In this document: positions 1 through 7,903 of the stretch, piece by piece
Position numbering within the stretch: the stretch's first letter is position 1
Layout of the letters: every line of letters starts with the position of its first letter
Assembly (NCBI GenBank): GCA_000495735.1
Contig: AYMD01000002.1
Location: 209,793-273,792, forward strand
Length of the DNA stretch: 64,000 nt
From: an uncultured Acidilobus sp. JCHS
GTDB lineage: Archaea > Thermoproteota > Thermoprotei_A > Sulfolobales > Acidilobaceae
Direction: 5' to 3'
Notes under the pieces: model-generated
Seen by the model: only the letters and a program-made list of their open reading frames with translations
What the model was told of the DNA's origin: nothing
Database searches by the model: none
Translations under genes and position numbers: made by a program

Positions 1-600
1 CCTCGGCGACATGACGTATATGGCCGCCATGGCCAGGTCGCTTGGGGCTCTGAGGCTCTCAACGACTCCCTGACGCATAGGTCCTGTACCCCTGAACTCG
101 CTGCGAGGAGGGCGCTATGACGCCGTACCTCGTTGGGTCCTCGACCCTGTGCACGAAGAGCACGGCGTCAGGTCCCTCTGCCTCGAAGAGCTCGACGCCC
201 GCCCTGTAGTCCTCCAGCGGCAGCAAGTGTCGTCGGCGTTTAGGACGAAGGGGCCCGTCACAGAGCTCCTCGCCAGGAGAGCCGCGTTGCCGTAGCCCCT
301 CATCTCGGCGTCCAGGACTAGCCTCAGCCTCAGCCTGAGGGGTCCCCTGCTGCCCAGGTAGTCTATGATCAGCGAGGAGTTCCTGCTGAACACCAGCGTC
401 ACTGGGTCAAGGCCTAGGGCCTCGAACCTCTCGAGTATGAAGTCTATAAACGGCTTAACGTACCTCCTCCCGTCGCTGTTGAAGCTGAACAGGGGGAGCA
501 GTGGCTTGGGCAGGACGTACGTTATGTTCCTCATCCTCGTGCCCTTGCCGCCTGTTATTATTACCCCTTCCAAGGCCCTCGTGCCAGCTAGAGAACTCAT
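1..600 (-). pseudogene. Sugar-phosphate nucleotidyltransferase, frameshifted and cut by window edge
   Basis: Reading leftwards from an ATG at 600, the protein begins with the family's nucleotide-binding signature (GVIITGGKGTRM, residues 12-23) and continues through KPLLPL and a VLNADD motif, as in glucose-1-phosphate nucleotidyl-transferases. After about position 225 the frame loses homology. The expected continuation (LPLEDYRAGVELFEAEG, then DAVLFVHRVEDPTRYGVIAP) is in another frame until about 105. A further shift is needed to read VVESLRAPSDLAMAAIYVMS near the window start. So two single-base-scale disruptions break one gene. Decay or sequencing error cannot be told apart here. It is divergent from the Agl3-like gene, and the intact enzyme would plausibly have supplied its nucleotide sugar (inference). 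Confidence 0.75.
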
Positions 601-682
601 GAAGGCTAAAATTAAGCGCTGTAGACACAGAGTCCACCAACTGTTTTTGTCCCCCCGGCGACTTCAAGCTCGGCTGAGCTAA

Positions 683-1954
683 TTGGAGACCAAGAGAGTA
701 ATGATACTTGGCATCGACGGCTACCTGGGCTGGGCCCTGGCCCTGAGGATGCTGAGGAGGGGGCACACCGTCTACGGCATAGACAACCTGAGCACGCGCT
801 ACAACGCTGCCCTGGCCGGCGAGGGGTCGGCGTTCCCCCTGCCCGAGCCCAAGGAGAGGGAGGCCTACCTGAGGGAGCTGGGTGACCTGCAGGCCTTCCA
901 GGTGGCTGACATAACGCAGCCCGGGGTCCTCAGGGAGGCCATAGGGAGGTTCAGGCCGGACGTGGTGGTTCACTTCGCCGAGCAGAGGGCGGCCCCCTTC
1001 TCGATGATGGACGAGGAGAGGGCCGTCTACACTATGTACAACAACATCGTAGGGACCATGAGGCTGATCTACGCTCTGAGGGACAGGCCCGAGGTCCACA
1101 TACTTAAGATGGGCACCATGGGCGAGTTCGGCACTCCAAACTACGACATACCTGAGGCCGCCTACGTGGAGTTCACCTACAAGGGCAAGAGCGACCTTAT
1201 GCCTGTGCCCAAGTTCGCAAGCTCCTGGTACCACTGGACGAAGGTCCACGACACCCACAACCTCCTGTTCGCCAACAGGGTCTGGGGCCTCACAGTGACT
1301 GACGTGAACCAGGGGCCGGTCTACGGCACCAGGACCTCAGACATGCTGATTAGCGGCAGCGTCGAGGACCCAGAGGCCCAGGTCGACGAGAGGCTGAGGA
1401 CAAGGATTGACATAGGTGACGCCTTCGGGACCGTTATCAACAAGAACATAGCCAGGGCCCTGGTGAGCATGGCCCTCTACAGGAAGGAGGGCAGGAAGCT
1501 GCCCCTCTACCAATATGGCAAGGCCAGGCAGGTAAGGGGCTTCATAAGCCTCGAGGACAGCATTGAAGCCCTTGAGATACTAATTAACAACTCGCCCAGG
1601 GAGGGCGAGTTCAGGGCGGTCAACCAGTTCCGCGAGCTCTTAACTACGGGTGAGATAATATTTGCCATCAGGGACTACCTCCAGAGCGCTTACAATTATG
1701 AGATACCCATAGAGTGGATAGAGGACCCCAGGGTCGAGAAGGACGAGCACTACTACAACCCTGAGATAAAGGTGCTCCCGTCCCTCGGCTTCAGGCCCAA
1801 GTACACGTTCAGGCAGCTGCTCCCCTCCATGGTCGAGGACATGAGGAAATACCTCGACAGGCTCATGGCCTTCAGGGACGTGGTGGGTGAGGTCAGGATA
1901 GGGTGGAGGACTGGCATGGGCTACTCGAAGAGGGTCCTGAGGAGGGAGGAGTGA
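683..1954 (+). CDS. agl3: UDP-sulfoquinovose synthase-like epimerase (Agl3/SQD1 type)
   Basis: 423-residue extended short-chain dehydrogenase/epimerase. It opens with a Rossmann glycine motif (LGIDGYLGWALA, about residues 9-20), has GTMGEFGTPN, and carries the catalytic YHWTK (Tyr-x-x-x-Lys). The overall pattern, including NQGPVYGT and the RGFISLEDS block, matches SQD1/Agl3 enzymes that convert UDP-glucose and sulfite to UDP-sulfoquinovose. In Sulfolobus Agl3 supplies the sulfosugar of N-glycans. The start is TTG at 683, with no better downstream codon before the Rossmann strand. Divergent from the broken nucleotidyltransferase. The many sequons in the predicted surface proteins at 49713 and 62332 fit a glycosylating cell. 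Confidence 0.85.
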   Translation: METKRVMILGIDGYLGWALALRMLRRGHTVYGIDNLSTRYNAALAGEGSAFPLPEPKEREAYLRELGDLQAFQVADITQPGVLREAIGRFRPDVVVHFAEQRAAPFSMMDEERAVYTMYNNIVGTMRLIYALRDRPEVHILKMGTMGEFGTPNYDIPEAAYVEFTYKGKSDLMPVPKFASSWYHWTKVHDTHNLLFANRVWGLTVTDVNQGPVYGTRTSDMLISGSVEDPEAQVDERLRTRIDIGDAFGTVINKNIARALVSMALYRKEGRKLPLYQYGKARQVRGFISLEDSIEALEILINNSPREGEFRAVNQFRELLTTGEIIFAIRDYLQSAYNYEIPIEWIEDPRVEKDEHYYNPEIKVLPSLGFRPKYTFRQLLPSMVEDMRKYLDRLMAFRDVVGEVRIGWRTGMGYSKRVLRREE

Positions 1955-1962
1955 GACGAGGG

Positions 1963-2040
1963 TGGTGGGCCCGGCCGGACTTGAACCGGCGACCTCCGCC
2001 GTGTCAGGGCGGCGTCCTAACCAATCTAGACTACGGGCCC
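1963..2040 (-). tRNA. tRNA-Val (GAC)
   Basis: Complete cloverleaf on the minus strand. The acceptor GGGCCCG pairs with CGGGCCC. The D arm is GTCT/GGAC. The anticodon stem CCGCC/GGCGG encloses loop CTGACAC (anticodon GAC, Val). The T arm is GCCGG-TTCAAGT-CCGGC. Discriminator A is followed by an encoded CCA (plus-strand TGG at 1963-1965). No intron. It lies just downstream of the epimerase gene on the opposite strand. Confidence 0.95.
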
Positions 2041-2103
2041 ACCGACGTCTAGGAGGCCAAGTGGGGATTTAAGCGTTTACGCGTTAAGGCTATTCTATAG
2101 TAA

Positions 2104-2114
2104 GGTTTAAGATA
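2104..2114 (+). promoter_or_regulatory. TATA-like box for the MFS transporter
   Basis: An AT-rich GGTTTAAGATA element in GC-rich surroundings sits about 35-40 bases before the ATG at 2148. This would allow a short leader. No Shine-Dalgarno is evident. Assigned by position and composition only. Confidence 0.35.
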
Positions 2115-2147
2115 TTTTGGCAGCCTAGGCATGTTGGAAGACGTCCC

Positions 2148-3659
2148 ATGGAGTACAAGTGGAAGGCGCTCTCAGTCACCAGCGTCGGGACGCTGATGTC
2201 AGCTATAGACAGTGTCGTCGTCATGTTGGCCATCGTCCCAATAGCGGAGGACCTCCACGCTGATTACGTGACGATAGTCTGGGTGGTAGTAGCCTACCTG
2301 CTCGCCAACACCTCCCTGGTCCTCACCTTCGGCAGGCTCGGGGACTCCTTCGGCAGGAAGAGAATATACAACCTTGGCTTCGTGGTCTTCACTGTGGGCT
2401 CCCTCCTCTCAGCCCTCTCAAGGACAGGGGTCCAGCTGGTGGTCTTCAGGGCCGTCCAGGGCGTGGGGGCCGCCATGATGGTCTCCAACTCGCTCGCCAT
2501 AATCTCGGAGGCGTTCCCCGTCAACGAGAGGGGGAGGGCGCTGGGCATCAACTCCATAGTCTGGTCGTCAGGCAACATATTAGGGATAATATTAGGAGGT
2601 CTTATCATAACCTTCACCACGTGGAGGTGGATATTCCTCATAAACGTCCCAATAGGGGTCTTCGGCACTCTGTGGGCCTACGTGACCCTTAAGGAGTCCA
2701 GGGGGCCAGGGCTGAAGGAGACCTTTGACGTGCCTGCCGCGCTCATGTTCACCACGGGCGTCCTGGCCGTACAGCTCGGGGTGACGCTCGGCCTCCTCAG
2801 GGGGTGGAACGACCCCTACGCCCTGCTCTCCTTAATTGCAGCCCCTCCGCTCCTCCTAGGCTTCGCCCTCTGGGAGCTCTACGGCGCAAGGGACCCGATA
2901 TTTGACCTCAGGCTCTTCAGGTACAACAGGATGTTCTCGGTCTCCATCTTCACCGCGACCGTGCAGAGCCTCGCCATGTTCGCCGTCAACTTCCTCCTGC
3001 TGTTCTACCTTGAGGGCATATTCGGCCTCCCCGTGTTAACGGCCTCATACCTTATCATCCCGATGGCGGTCATCAACATGGTAAGCGGCCCCATAGGGGG
3101 CAGGCTCACCGACAAGCTCGGCCCGAGGCCCGTGGCCACCGCAGGGCTCATCATACAGGGGGTAGCCCTCTACCTGCTCGCGACCATGAGCGTGAACACG
3201 CCGCTCTGGTGGGTCGCCTTCGTCGAGGGCCTCTACGGGCTGGGCGGCGGCCTCTTCTGGCCCTCAAACACCACGGCCGTCATGTCATCAGCGCCAAGAG
3301 AGCGTTACGGCTCTGCCTCAGGGCTACTTACTACGTTCAGGAACACGGGCATGGTACTGAGCTTCGCTGTGGCCCTTGCGGCAGTGAGCGCAGCACTGCC
3401 CGCCAGCTACGTCTACCAGCTCTTCATTGGCACCCTCTCGTCTCACCTGCCCTTCAATCTTGAGGTCAGTTATCTGAACGCTCAGGCCTTCGCCTATCAC
3501 GTGTCGCTTGGCCTCCTCGCCCTGGCCACAGTGCTCTCGGCCCTCAGGCCCTCCGGGACCCTCGTCAGGCACGCGCCTCCCCTAAGGGCCAAGGGATCAT
3601 GGGTCGACTCTAGGAGGGACGACCCAGGCCCCTCTGACGGACATCATGGCGAAGAGTGA
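2148..3659 (+). CDS. MFS drug/solute exporter, DHA2 (14-TM) type
   Basis: 503-residue polytopic membrane protein of the EmrB/QacA-like major facilitator family. Helix 1 holds SVTSVGTLMSAIDSVVVMLA, typical of DHA2. The loop 2-3 motif GRLGDSFGRKRIYN is the MFS signature A, and the TM5 motif C appears as GNILGIILGG. A second half with GPIGGRLTDKLGPRP repeats the signature. About 14 hydrophobic segments are visible, and the tail is short and charged. Predicted proton-driven export of small amphiphilic compounds at the cytoplasmic membrane; the substrate cannot be read from sequence. The stop overlaps an alternative GTG start of the next gene. Confidence 0.85.
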   Translation: MEYKWKALSVTSVGTLMSAIDSVVVMLAIVPIAEDLHADYVTIVWVVVAYLLANTSLVLTFGRLGDSFGRKRIYNLGFVVFTVGSLLSALSRTGVQLVVFRAVQGVGAAMMVSNSLAIISEAFPVNERGRALGINSIVWSSGNILGIILGGLIITFTTWRWIFLINVPIGVFGTLWAYVTLKESRGPGLKETFDVPAALMFTTGVLAVQLGVTLGLLRGWNDPYALLSLIAAPPLLLGFALWELYGARDPIFDLRLFRYNRMFSVSIFTATVQSLAMFAVNFLLLFYLEGIFGLPVLTASYLIIPMAVINMVSGPIGGRLTDKLGPRPVATAGLIIQGVALYLLATMSVNTPLWWVAFVEGLYGLGGGLFWPSNTTAVMSSAPRERYGSASGLLTTFRNTGMVLSFAVALAAVSAALPASYVYQLFIGTLSSHLPFNLEVSYLNAQAFAYHVSLGLLALATVLSALRPSGTLVRHAPPLRAKGSWVDSRRDDPGPSDGHHGEE

Positions 3660-3718
3660 GCTTCGTCAGGGTGAACCGAAATAATACCCTTCGCCCAGCT
3701 GTTGTTTGGGGCCTGGCT

Positions 3719-4594
3719 TTGGCCAAGGTAAGGAAGCCGGCTCACGCGGGCACCTTCTACCCAGCCCTCAGGGAAGAGCTCGTTAAGAGCATCGAGGAGA
3801 GCTTCCTTCACAGGCTGGGGCCTGGGAGCCTGCCCAGGGCCTCGCAGACCAGGCAGAGGGCCAGCGTGGGCTACCTGGTCCCCCACGCGGGCTACATGTA
3901 CAGCGGTCCCGTGGCGGCCCACAGCTACTTCGCCCTCGCCAGGGAGGGGGCCCCTAAGGTGGTTGTTGTCGCGGGGCCCAACCACACGGGGCTCGGCGAG
4001 TCCGCCTCAGTCTGGCGTGGCGACGCCTGGGAGACGCCGCTGGGCCAGGTGGAGGTTGACCAGGAGGTCGCCAAGATGATAGTGAGCAACTCAAGGTTCT
4101 TCACCTTCGACGAGGAGGCTCACGTCTACGAGCACTCGGTCGAGGTGCAGGTGCCGTTCCTTCAGTACGTCTTCGGCTCGAACTTCAAGTTCATACCCAT
4201 AGTGATAAAGCTCCAGACGCCCGAGGTCTCATTAGACCTTGCCTCGGCCCTGGTCAGGCTGATCAAGGAGAACGGCGTTGACTTGGTCTTCATAGCGAGC
4301 AGCGACATGAACCACTACGAGCCACACGACATCACTGTCAGGAAGGACCTTGAGGCGCTGAAGTTCGTTGAGGCCCTCGACTCAGAGGGCCTCTTCAGGG
4401 TCCTGGAGGCCGAGGACATAAGCATGTGCGGGCCTGGTCCCGCTATGACGTTACTCTACATGGGCAGGATGCTCGGAGCCCAGAGAGCCAAGGTGCTCAT
4501 GCACGCCACCTCTGGTGACGTGACTGGGGAGAAGGACTGGGTCGTGGGCTACGCCTCGGCCGTAGTCCCGCTGCCAGGGGCTGAGCAGTCTTGA
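3719..4594 (+). CDS. MEMO-family (AmmeMemoRadiSam B) protein
   Basis: Member of the MEMO1 family, a dioxygenase-like fold. It opens with VRKPAHAGTFYPA, then YLVPHAGYMYSGPVAA, GPNHTG, an EHSVEVQVPFLQ block, IASSDMNHYEP and ATSGDVTGEKDWVVGYAS. The conserved His residues of the putative metal site (PHAGY, GPNH, EHS, MNHY) are all present. I chose TTG 3719, giving MAKVRKPAHAG, because the family starts at that point. A GTG at 3656 overlapping the MFS stop would add 21 unconserved residues. Upstream of the GHMP-like and isopentenyl phosphate kinase genes, a neighbourhood known in archaeal mevalonate clusters. Its AMMECR1 partner is at 47023. Confidence 0.85.
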   Translation: MAKVRKPAHAGTFYPALREELVKSIEESFLHRLGPGSLPRASQTRQRASVGYLVPHAGYMYSGPVAAHSYFALAREGAPKVVVVAGPNHTGLGESASVWRGDAWETPLGQVEVDQEVAKMIVSNSRFFTFDEEAHVYEHSVEVQVPFLQYVFGSNFKFIPIVIKLQTPEVSLDLASALVRLIKENGVDLVFIASSDMNHYEPHDITVRKDLEALKFVEALDSEGLFRVLEAEDISMCGPGPAMTLLYMGRMLGAQRAKVLMHATSGDVTGEKDWVVGYASAVVPLPGAEQS

Positions 4595-5361
4595 AGCTCT
4601 CCGTCACAGTGCCCCAGGTGCTCCTCGGGCTCCCGATGAAGGGGTCCCAGAACCCGTACCTGGTCTCGCCCGCGGGCGCCGCGGGCTTTGAGGCGTCCTA
4701 TGAGGAGGGCTGCTCGGGCTTAAGGGTTGATAACGTACAGGCCGAGGTCGCGGGCAAACTGAACAACTTCTGGTCCAGGCTGGCCTCAGGCCTAGGCCTC
4801 AGCGGCTGCGCCTCGCTCTCGCTCACGTCAGGGAGGAGCTGGTCCCCCTCGTCGCTTTATGCGGCCTCAACTGTGGCCCTGCTGCACGTGGTGGCCAGGT
4901 CCCACGCTGACGTGCTTGACGAGTACGAGATAGTCGAGATGGGCCGCATGGCCGACCCATGGGAGGGGTCCCCGTGGTGGCAGGCCGTCATCGACGCCCT
5001 GAGGTTCTCCTCAGCGACAGGTAAGGTAGTTGCGTACAGAGGTGAGGAGGAGGCCATTGAGCTTGTAAAGGCCTCCGTCTCTGCCACCCCAGAGGCCTCT
5101 GAGGCCGTCGGTGAGGGCGTAGGCGCTGAGGAGCTGGGCGAGAGCGTCTACAACGCACTGGTCCACATCATAGGGGAGCTCGTGCTTGAGGCCTCTGAAG
5201 AGGTAAGGGGCGGGAGCGACCTAGCTAAGGCTGCCCTGAAGAGGCTGCGGGTCCAGAACGCCGTTGCCCACGCTATATATGGCGTCAGGACGCCCGAGGC
5301 GGGCTGCGTCTGGGTCCCAGGCCTCCCAGGGGTTCTTGAGCTTGTGTGCCTTAAGGGCTGA
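4591..5361 (+). CDS. Degenerate GHMP kinase-like protein beside IPK
   Basis: 256 residues, TTG start overlapping the MEMO stop by 4 bases, so translationally coupled. Not confidently recognised. The fold outline resembles a GHMP kinase: an N-terminal strand, a Ser-rich turn before a helix (SWSPSSLYAASTVALLHVV, about residues 84-102, where GLGSSAA would be expected), and a Gly-rich C-terminal strand (AGCVWVPGLPGV). The canonical phosphate-binding motif is missing. Position between MEMO and IPK suggests a role in or near the archaeal mevalonate pathway. It could be a very divergent mevalonate kinase or a non-catalytic partner. The function is inference from context. Confidence 0.45.
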   Translation: MKLSVTVPQVLLGLPMKGSQNPYLVSPAGAAGFEASYEEGCSGLRVDNVQAEVAGKLNNFWSRLASGLGLSGCASLSLTSGRSWSPSSLYAASTVALLHVVARSHADVLDEYEIVEMGRMADPWEGSPWWQAVIDALRFSSATGKVVAYRGEEEAIELVKASVSATPEASEAVGEGVGAEELGESVYNALVHIIGELVLEASEEVRGGSDLAKAALKRLRVQNAVAHAIYGVRTPEAGCVWVPGLPGVLELVCLKG

Positions 5362-5418
5362 CGTCGCCCTGAGGGCCTCCCCTAAGCTGTAATTTCTTAT
5401 CTGAGAGCGCTTAACCCC

Positions 5419-6159
5419 TTGGGGAGCGACTTGGGCTGCCGTGAGGCGGTGGTCAAGCTGGGCGGCTCGGCCATCACGATCAAGTCGTCACCTGAGACCG
5501 TTAACTGGGAGTCGCTGAGCAGGGTTGTCTCGACCCTGGCGTCCTTCGTGAGGTCAGGGGGCAGGCTAATTGTCGTCCACGGCGGGGGGAGCTTCGGCCA
5601 CTACGCTGTGGACAGGCTGCAGCGTGAGAGGGGCTCGCTGGGCCCCCTTGAGGTCGCTGAGGTCCAGAGGGCGATGCTGGTCCTGGCCATGGCGGTCATC
5701 AGCGAGCTGACGGGGGCCGGGGTCCCAGCGACGCTACACCCCGCCCACACCATGTGCAGGTCCCAGACCTCCTGCGACCTGAGGCCTATGGTGAGCGACT
5801 ATGAGGCTGGGCTCGTCCCCGTGACCTACGGCGACGCCGTGCTATGTTGCGGCAGAGGGGAGATAGTTAGCGGGGACTACCTGGCCTCCCAGCTCGCTAC
5901 CCTCGTCAAAGCTGAGTGCCTGATATACGTCACCGACGTAAAGGGTGTCCTGGGGCCTGACGGCTCCGTGATGAGGCAGGTGAGGCCTGGCGAGCCTATA
6001 GGGGCCCTTAGGTCATCAGGGCCTGACGTTACAGGGGGCATCAGCAGGAAGATATTGGAGGCCGCCTCGTCCGCCGCCAAGGTCGTGAGGATAGTCCACT
6101 GGGAGGACCTGGACAGGGCGCTGAGGGGCGAGGAGGTGGGGACACTCGTAGTGAGGTAG
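5419..6159 (+). CDS. ipk: Isopentenyl phosphate kinase
   Basis: Amino-acid-kinase-fold enzyme of about 246 residues that phosphorylates isopentenyl phosphate to IPP in the archaeal mevalonate route to membrane lipids. Visible motifs are VVKLGGSAIT (phosphate-binding Lys and Gly), VVHGGGSFGHYAV with the catalytic His typical of IPKs, VTYGDAV, SGDYLASQLA, YVTDVKGVLGPDGSVM and DVTGGISRK. The start is ambiguous: TTG 5419, TTG 5431 or GTG 5446 all precede the first conserved strand by a few residues. Follows the MEMO and GHMP-like genes on the same strand. Confidence 0.9.
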   Translation: MGSDLGCREAVVKLGGSAITIKSSPETVNWESLSRVVSTLASFVRSGGRLIVVHGGGSFGHYAVDRLQRERGSLGPLEVAEVQRAMLVLAMAVISELTGAGVPATLHPAHTMCRSQTSCDLRPMVSDYEAGLVPVTYGDAVLCCGRGEIVSGDYLASQLATLVKAECLIYVTDVKGVLGPDGSVMRQVRPGEPIGALRSSGPDVTGGISRKILEAASSAAKVVRIVHWEDLDRALRGEEVGTLVVR

Positions 6160-6244
6160 CGGCGTCAGTTCGGGGGTTCCGTTTTCTTCACAGGTCAAGC
6201 CATGCCAGGGTCCTCATCCGCCGCCGCTATACCTGTAGCTTCCA

Positions 6245-6457
6245 GGGGGTTCAGCTCTCATATAGATTCGTGTTGCCTTACGGTCATCGCCTCATCCCTG
6301 TTCCCCCGCACCCCGCTCGGGCTTTCATCGGGCTTGGGGGCGTTCAGGGCCACCCCAGGGGCCCCACATCTTGAGTGCTCGGTTATGTACATCCTGTATG
6401 TGCTGATTGCGGTGACAACTTATAAACCTACATGAAAGTTGAAACAGCTACGTAGGG
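6245..6457 (-). repeat. Repeat copy R1: TnpB-tail relic / candidate omega-RNA-like element
   Basis: Nearly identical to 46780-46989 (about 15 differences and a 4-base indel by eye) and related to 27459-27658 in inverted orientation. On the minus strand a frame reads STYRMYITEHSRCGAPGVAL followed by NAPKPDESPSGVRGNRDEAM and a stop. Its pattern resembles the C-terminal tail of IS200/IS605 TnpB proteins. A TATA-like TTTATAA (minus strand, plus 6420-6426) is retained 5' of the frame. GC-rich self-complementary runs (CCCCC...GGGGG) would fold strongly. No transposase body is present. It fills most of the gene-free gap 6160-6515. Confidence 0.6.
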
Positions 6458-6478
6458 CTTTTTACAAATGAAAGCCTA

Positions 6479-6502
6479 GCCCTTTAGGTCTGGGAGGAGG
6501 TC
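6479..6502 (+). other. Degenerate IS605-like terminal hairpin motif
   Basis: GCCCTTTAGGTCTGGGAGGAGGTC resembles, in reverse complement, the GACCTCCTCC...GCCCTGAAGGGC end motif seen clearly at 35861-35884. The stem is imperfect here. It lies on the side of repeat R1 opposite to where a right end would be expected, so it may belong to a separate decayed insertion. Confidence 0.35.
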
Positions 6503-6515
6503 AGGATGTCCTGCC

Positions 6516-7781
6516 CTAGAGCTTGAAGTCAGGCCACAGCCTCCTGGCGACCTGTTCGTCCAGCTCAATGCCGAGGCCCGGTTCGTCGGTGAGCCTTATC
6601 ACGCCCTCCGTGACGTCAATCACTCTCTTCCTGCCCTTTACCAGGTCGTTCCAGAAGGGCAGGTCGTGACCGTGGAACTCAAGGGCCCCGAACGTGTTTG
6701 AGACGGAGGCGGCGTGCGCCGCCGCCATGGTCGCTATGGGGGACCCTATGTTATGGGGTGACACCTCAATGTCGTACAGCGATGCCAGCTCCTCCACCCT
6801 CCTGAGCTCCGTTAGCCCTCCTACCTTAGCCACGTCAGGGCCCCAGACCAGGGGGCCTAAGTTGACCAGCTCCTTGAACTGATAGACAGTGTAGAGGTTC
6901 TCGCCCACCTCTATGGGCACTGAGCACTTAGAGGTTATCACCTTGAGCTCGTCGAAGTTGGTCAAAGTGGTCACTGCGGAGGTTGGGTCCTCAACCCACC
7001 TCGGCCTTATGGGCTCAAGGGCCCTACAGATGGCCACGGCGGTGTTAACGTCGTACCTCCAGTGAAGGTCAAACATGAGGTCTACGTCATCGCCCACCGC
7101 CTTCCTCGCGGCCCTGGCCAGCGAGGCCAGGAAGTCCACCTCGGCGTTGTTGAGCCTGCCGGACCTCAGCCTCCTTGGGTCAGAGTAGGGGGTCGGCACG
7201 TCCAGGTCGAACTTGATCGCTCTCCAGCCCTCCGCCTTCAGCTCCTTGGCCCTCCTCGCGTAGGCCTCCGGCGAGTAGTCCTCGTTCCACCTCTCGGCTG
7301 TGAGCCTGCCATGAACTGGCATAGGGGCTGTCAGCCTCCCCTTCTCCACCTCCTTGGCCTCAGCTAACCACGGCGGCTCGACAGGGATCAGGGTGGAGTC
7401 CATGGCCTCCAGCCCCTTGCCGCCGTGAGCGTCTACGTAGACCGGGACCTCTGTCCTGTCGCCGCCCAGGAGGACGTAAACTGGGACGTTGAGGTACTTC
7501 CCTATGAGGTCGTAAAGGGCCATGTCGATGGCCGAGATTATGTGGTATGCTGAGGTCCCGGCATATAGCGTGGCCCACCTGAGCTTCTGGAGGACCCTGT
7601 TCACCTTAAGGGCGTCCTCGCCCATCAGGAGCCTGCCCAGCCTCTCCGCTATCTCTGAGCCCCCAGGCGTCGGCCCAGCCTCGCCCGTCCCATAGAGGTC
7701 GCCTGCGTACACCCTAACGAAAGTCCACTCAAAGTTAGCCTGTACAGTGAAGTGTGAGAAGCCCGTTATCTTAAGTTCCAA
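6516..7781 (-). CDS. Enolase-superfamily sugar acid dehydratase (gluconate/galactonate dehydratase-like)
   Basis: Mandelate racemase/muconate lactonizing family, about 421 residues. A capping domain is followed by a TIM barrel with IKFDLD (general base Lys on strand 2), MFDLHWRYD, RWVEDP and VGENLYT as metal ligands, and SPHNIGSPI with the His that marks acid sugar dehydratases. The end, PGLGIELDEQ, matches GnaD-type enzymes. Likely dehydrates an aldonate to a 2-keto-3-deoxy acid, as in the archaeal Entner-Doudoroff route; the substrate is not certain. I prefer TTG 7781 (LELKITGF), since a TATA-like element overlaps the alternative ATG at 7820. Divergent from the ligase gene. Confidence 0.7.
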   Translation of the reverse strand: MELKITGFSHFTVQANFEWTFVRVYAGDLYGTGEAGPTPGGSEIAERLGRLLMGEDALKVNRVLQKLRWATLYAGTSAYHIISAIDMALYDLIGKYLNVPVYVLLGGDRTEVPVYVDAHGGKGLEAMDSTLIPVEPPWLAEAKEVEKGRLTAPMPVHGRLTAERWNEDYSPEAYARRAKELKAEGWRAIKFDLDVPTPYSDPRRLRSGRLNNAEVDFLASLARAARKAVGDDVDLMFDLHWRYDVNTAVAICRALEPIRPRWVEDPTSAVTTLTNFDELKVITSKCSVPIEVGENLYTVYQFKELVNLGPLVWGPDVAKVGGLTELRRVEELASLYDIEVSPHNIGSPIATMAAAHAASVSNTFGALEFHGHDLPFWNDLVKGRKRVIDVTEGVIRLTDEPGLGIELDEQVARRLWPDFKL

Positions 7782-7903
7782 AACACCCTTCCCCAGGCGC
7801 TTTCCGTTCGGTTGACCCATAAAGGGCTTGATGAAGGCCCTTCACGACTATACGGCGTCCGCAATTAGCTAAATTAGCTTGCTTAGTTACCGGTTCCACG
7901 GTT

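Noticed and set aside
455-1258. Long minus-strand open frame opposite the agl3-like gene
   Set aside because: Shadow frame of a GC-rich gene with no family pattern, while the plus strand has a clear epimerase.
6202-6435. Plus-strand 77-codon open frame in repeat R1, similar to one at 46860-47087
   Set aside because: Its conservation is explained by the DNA repeat; the minus-strand frame matches better across all three copies.
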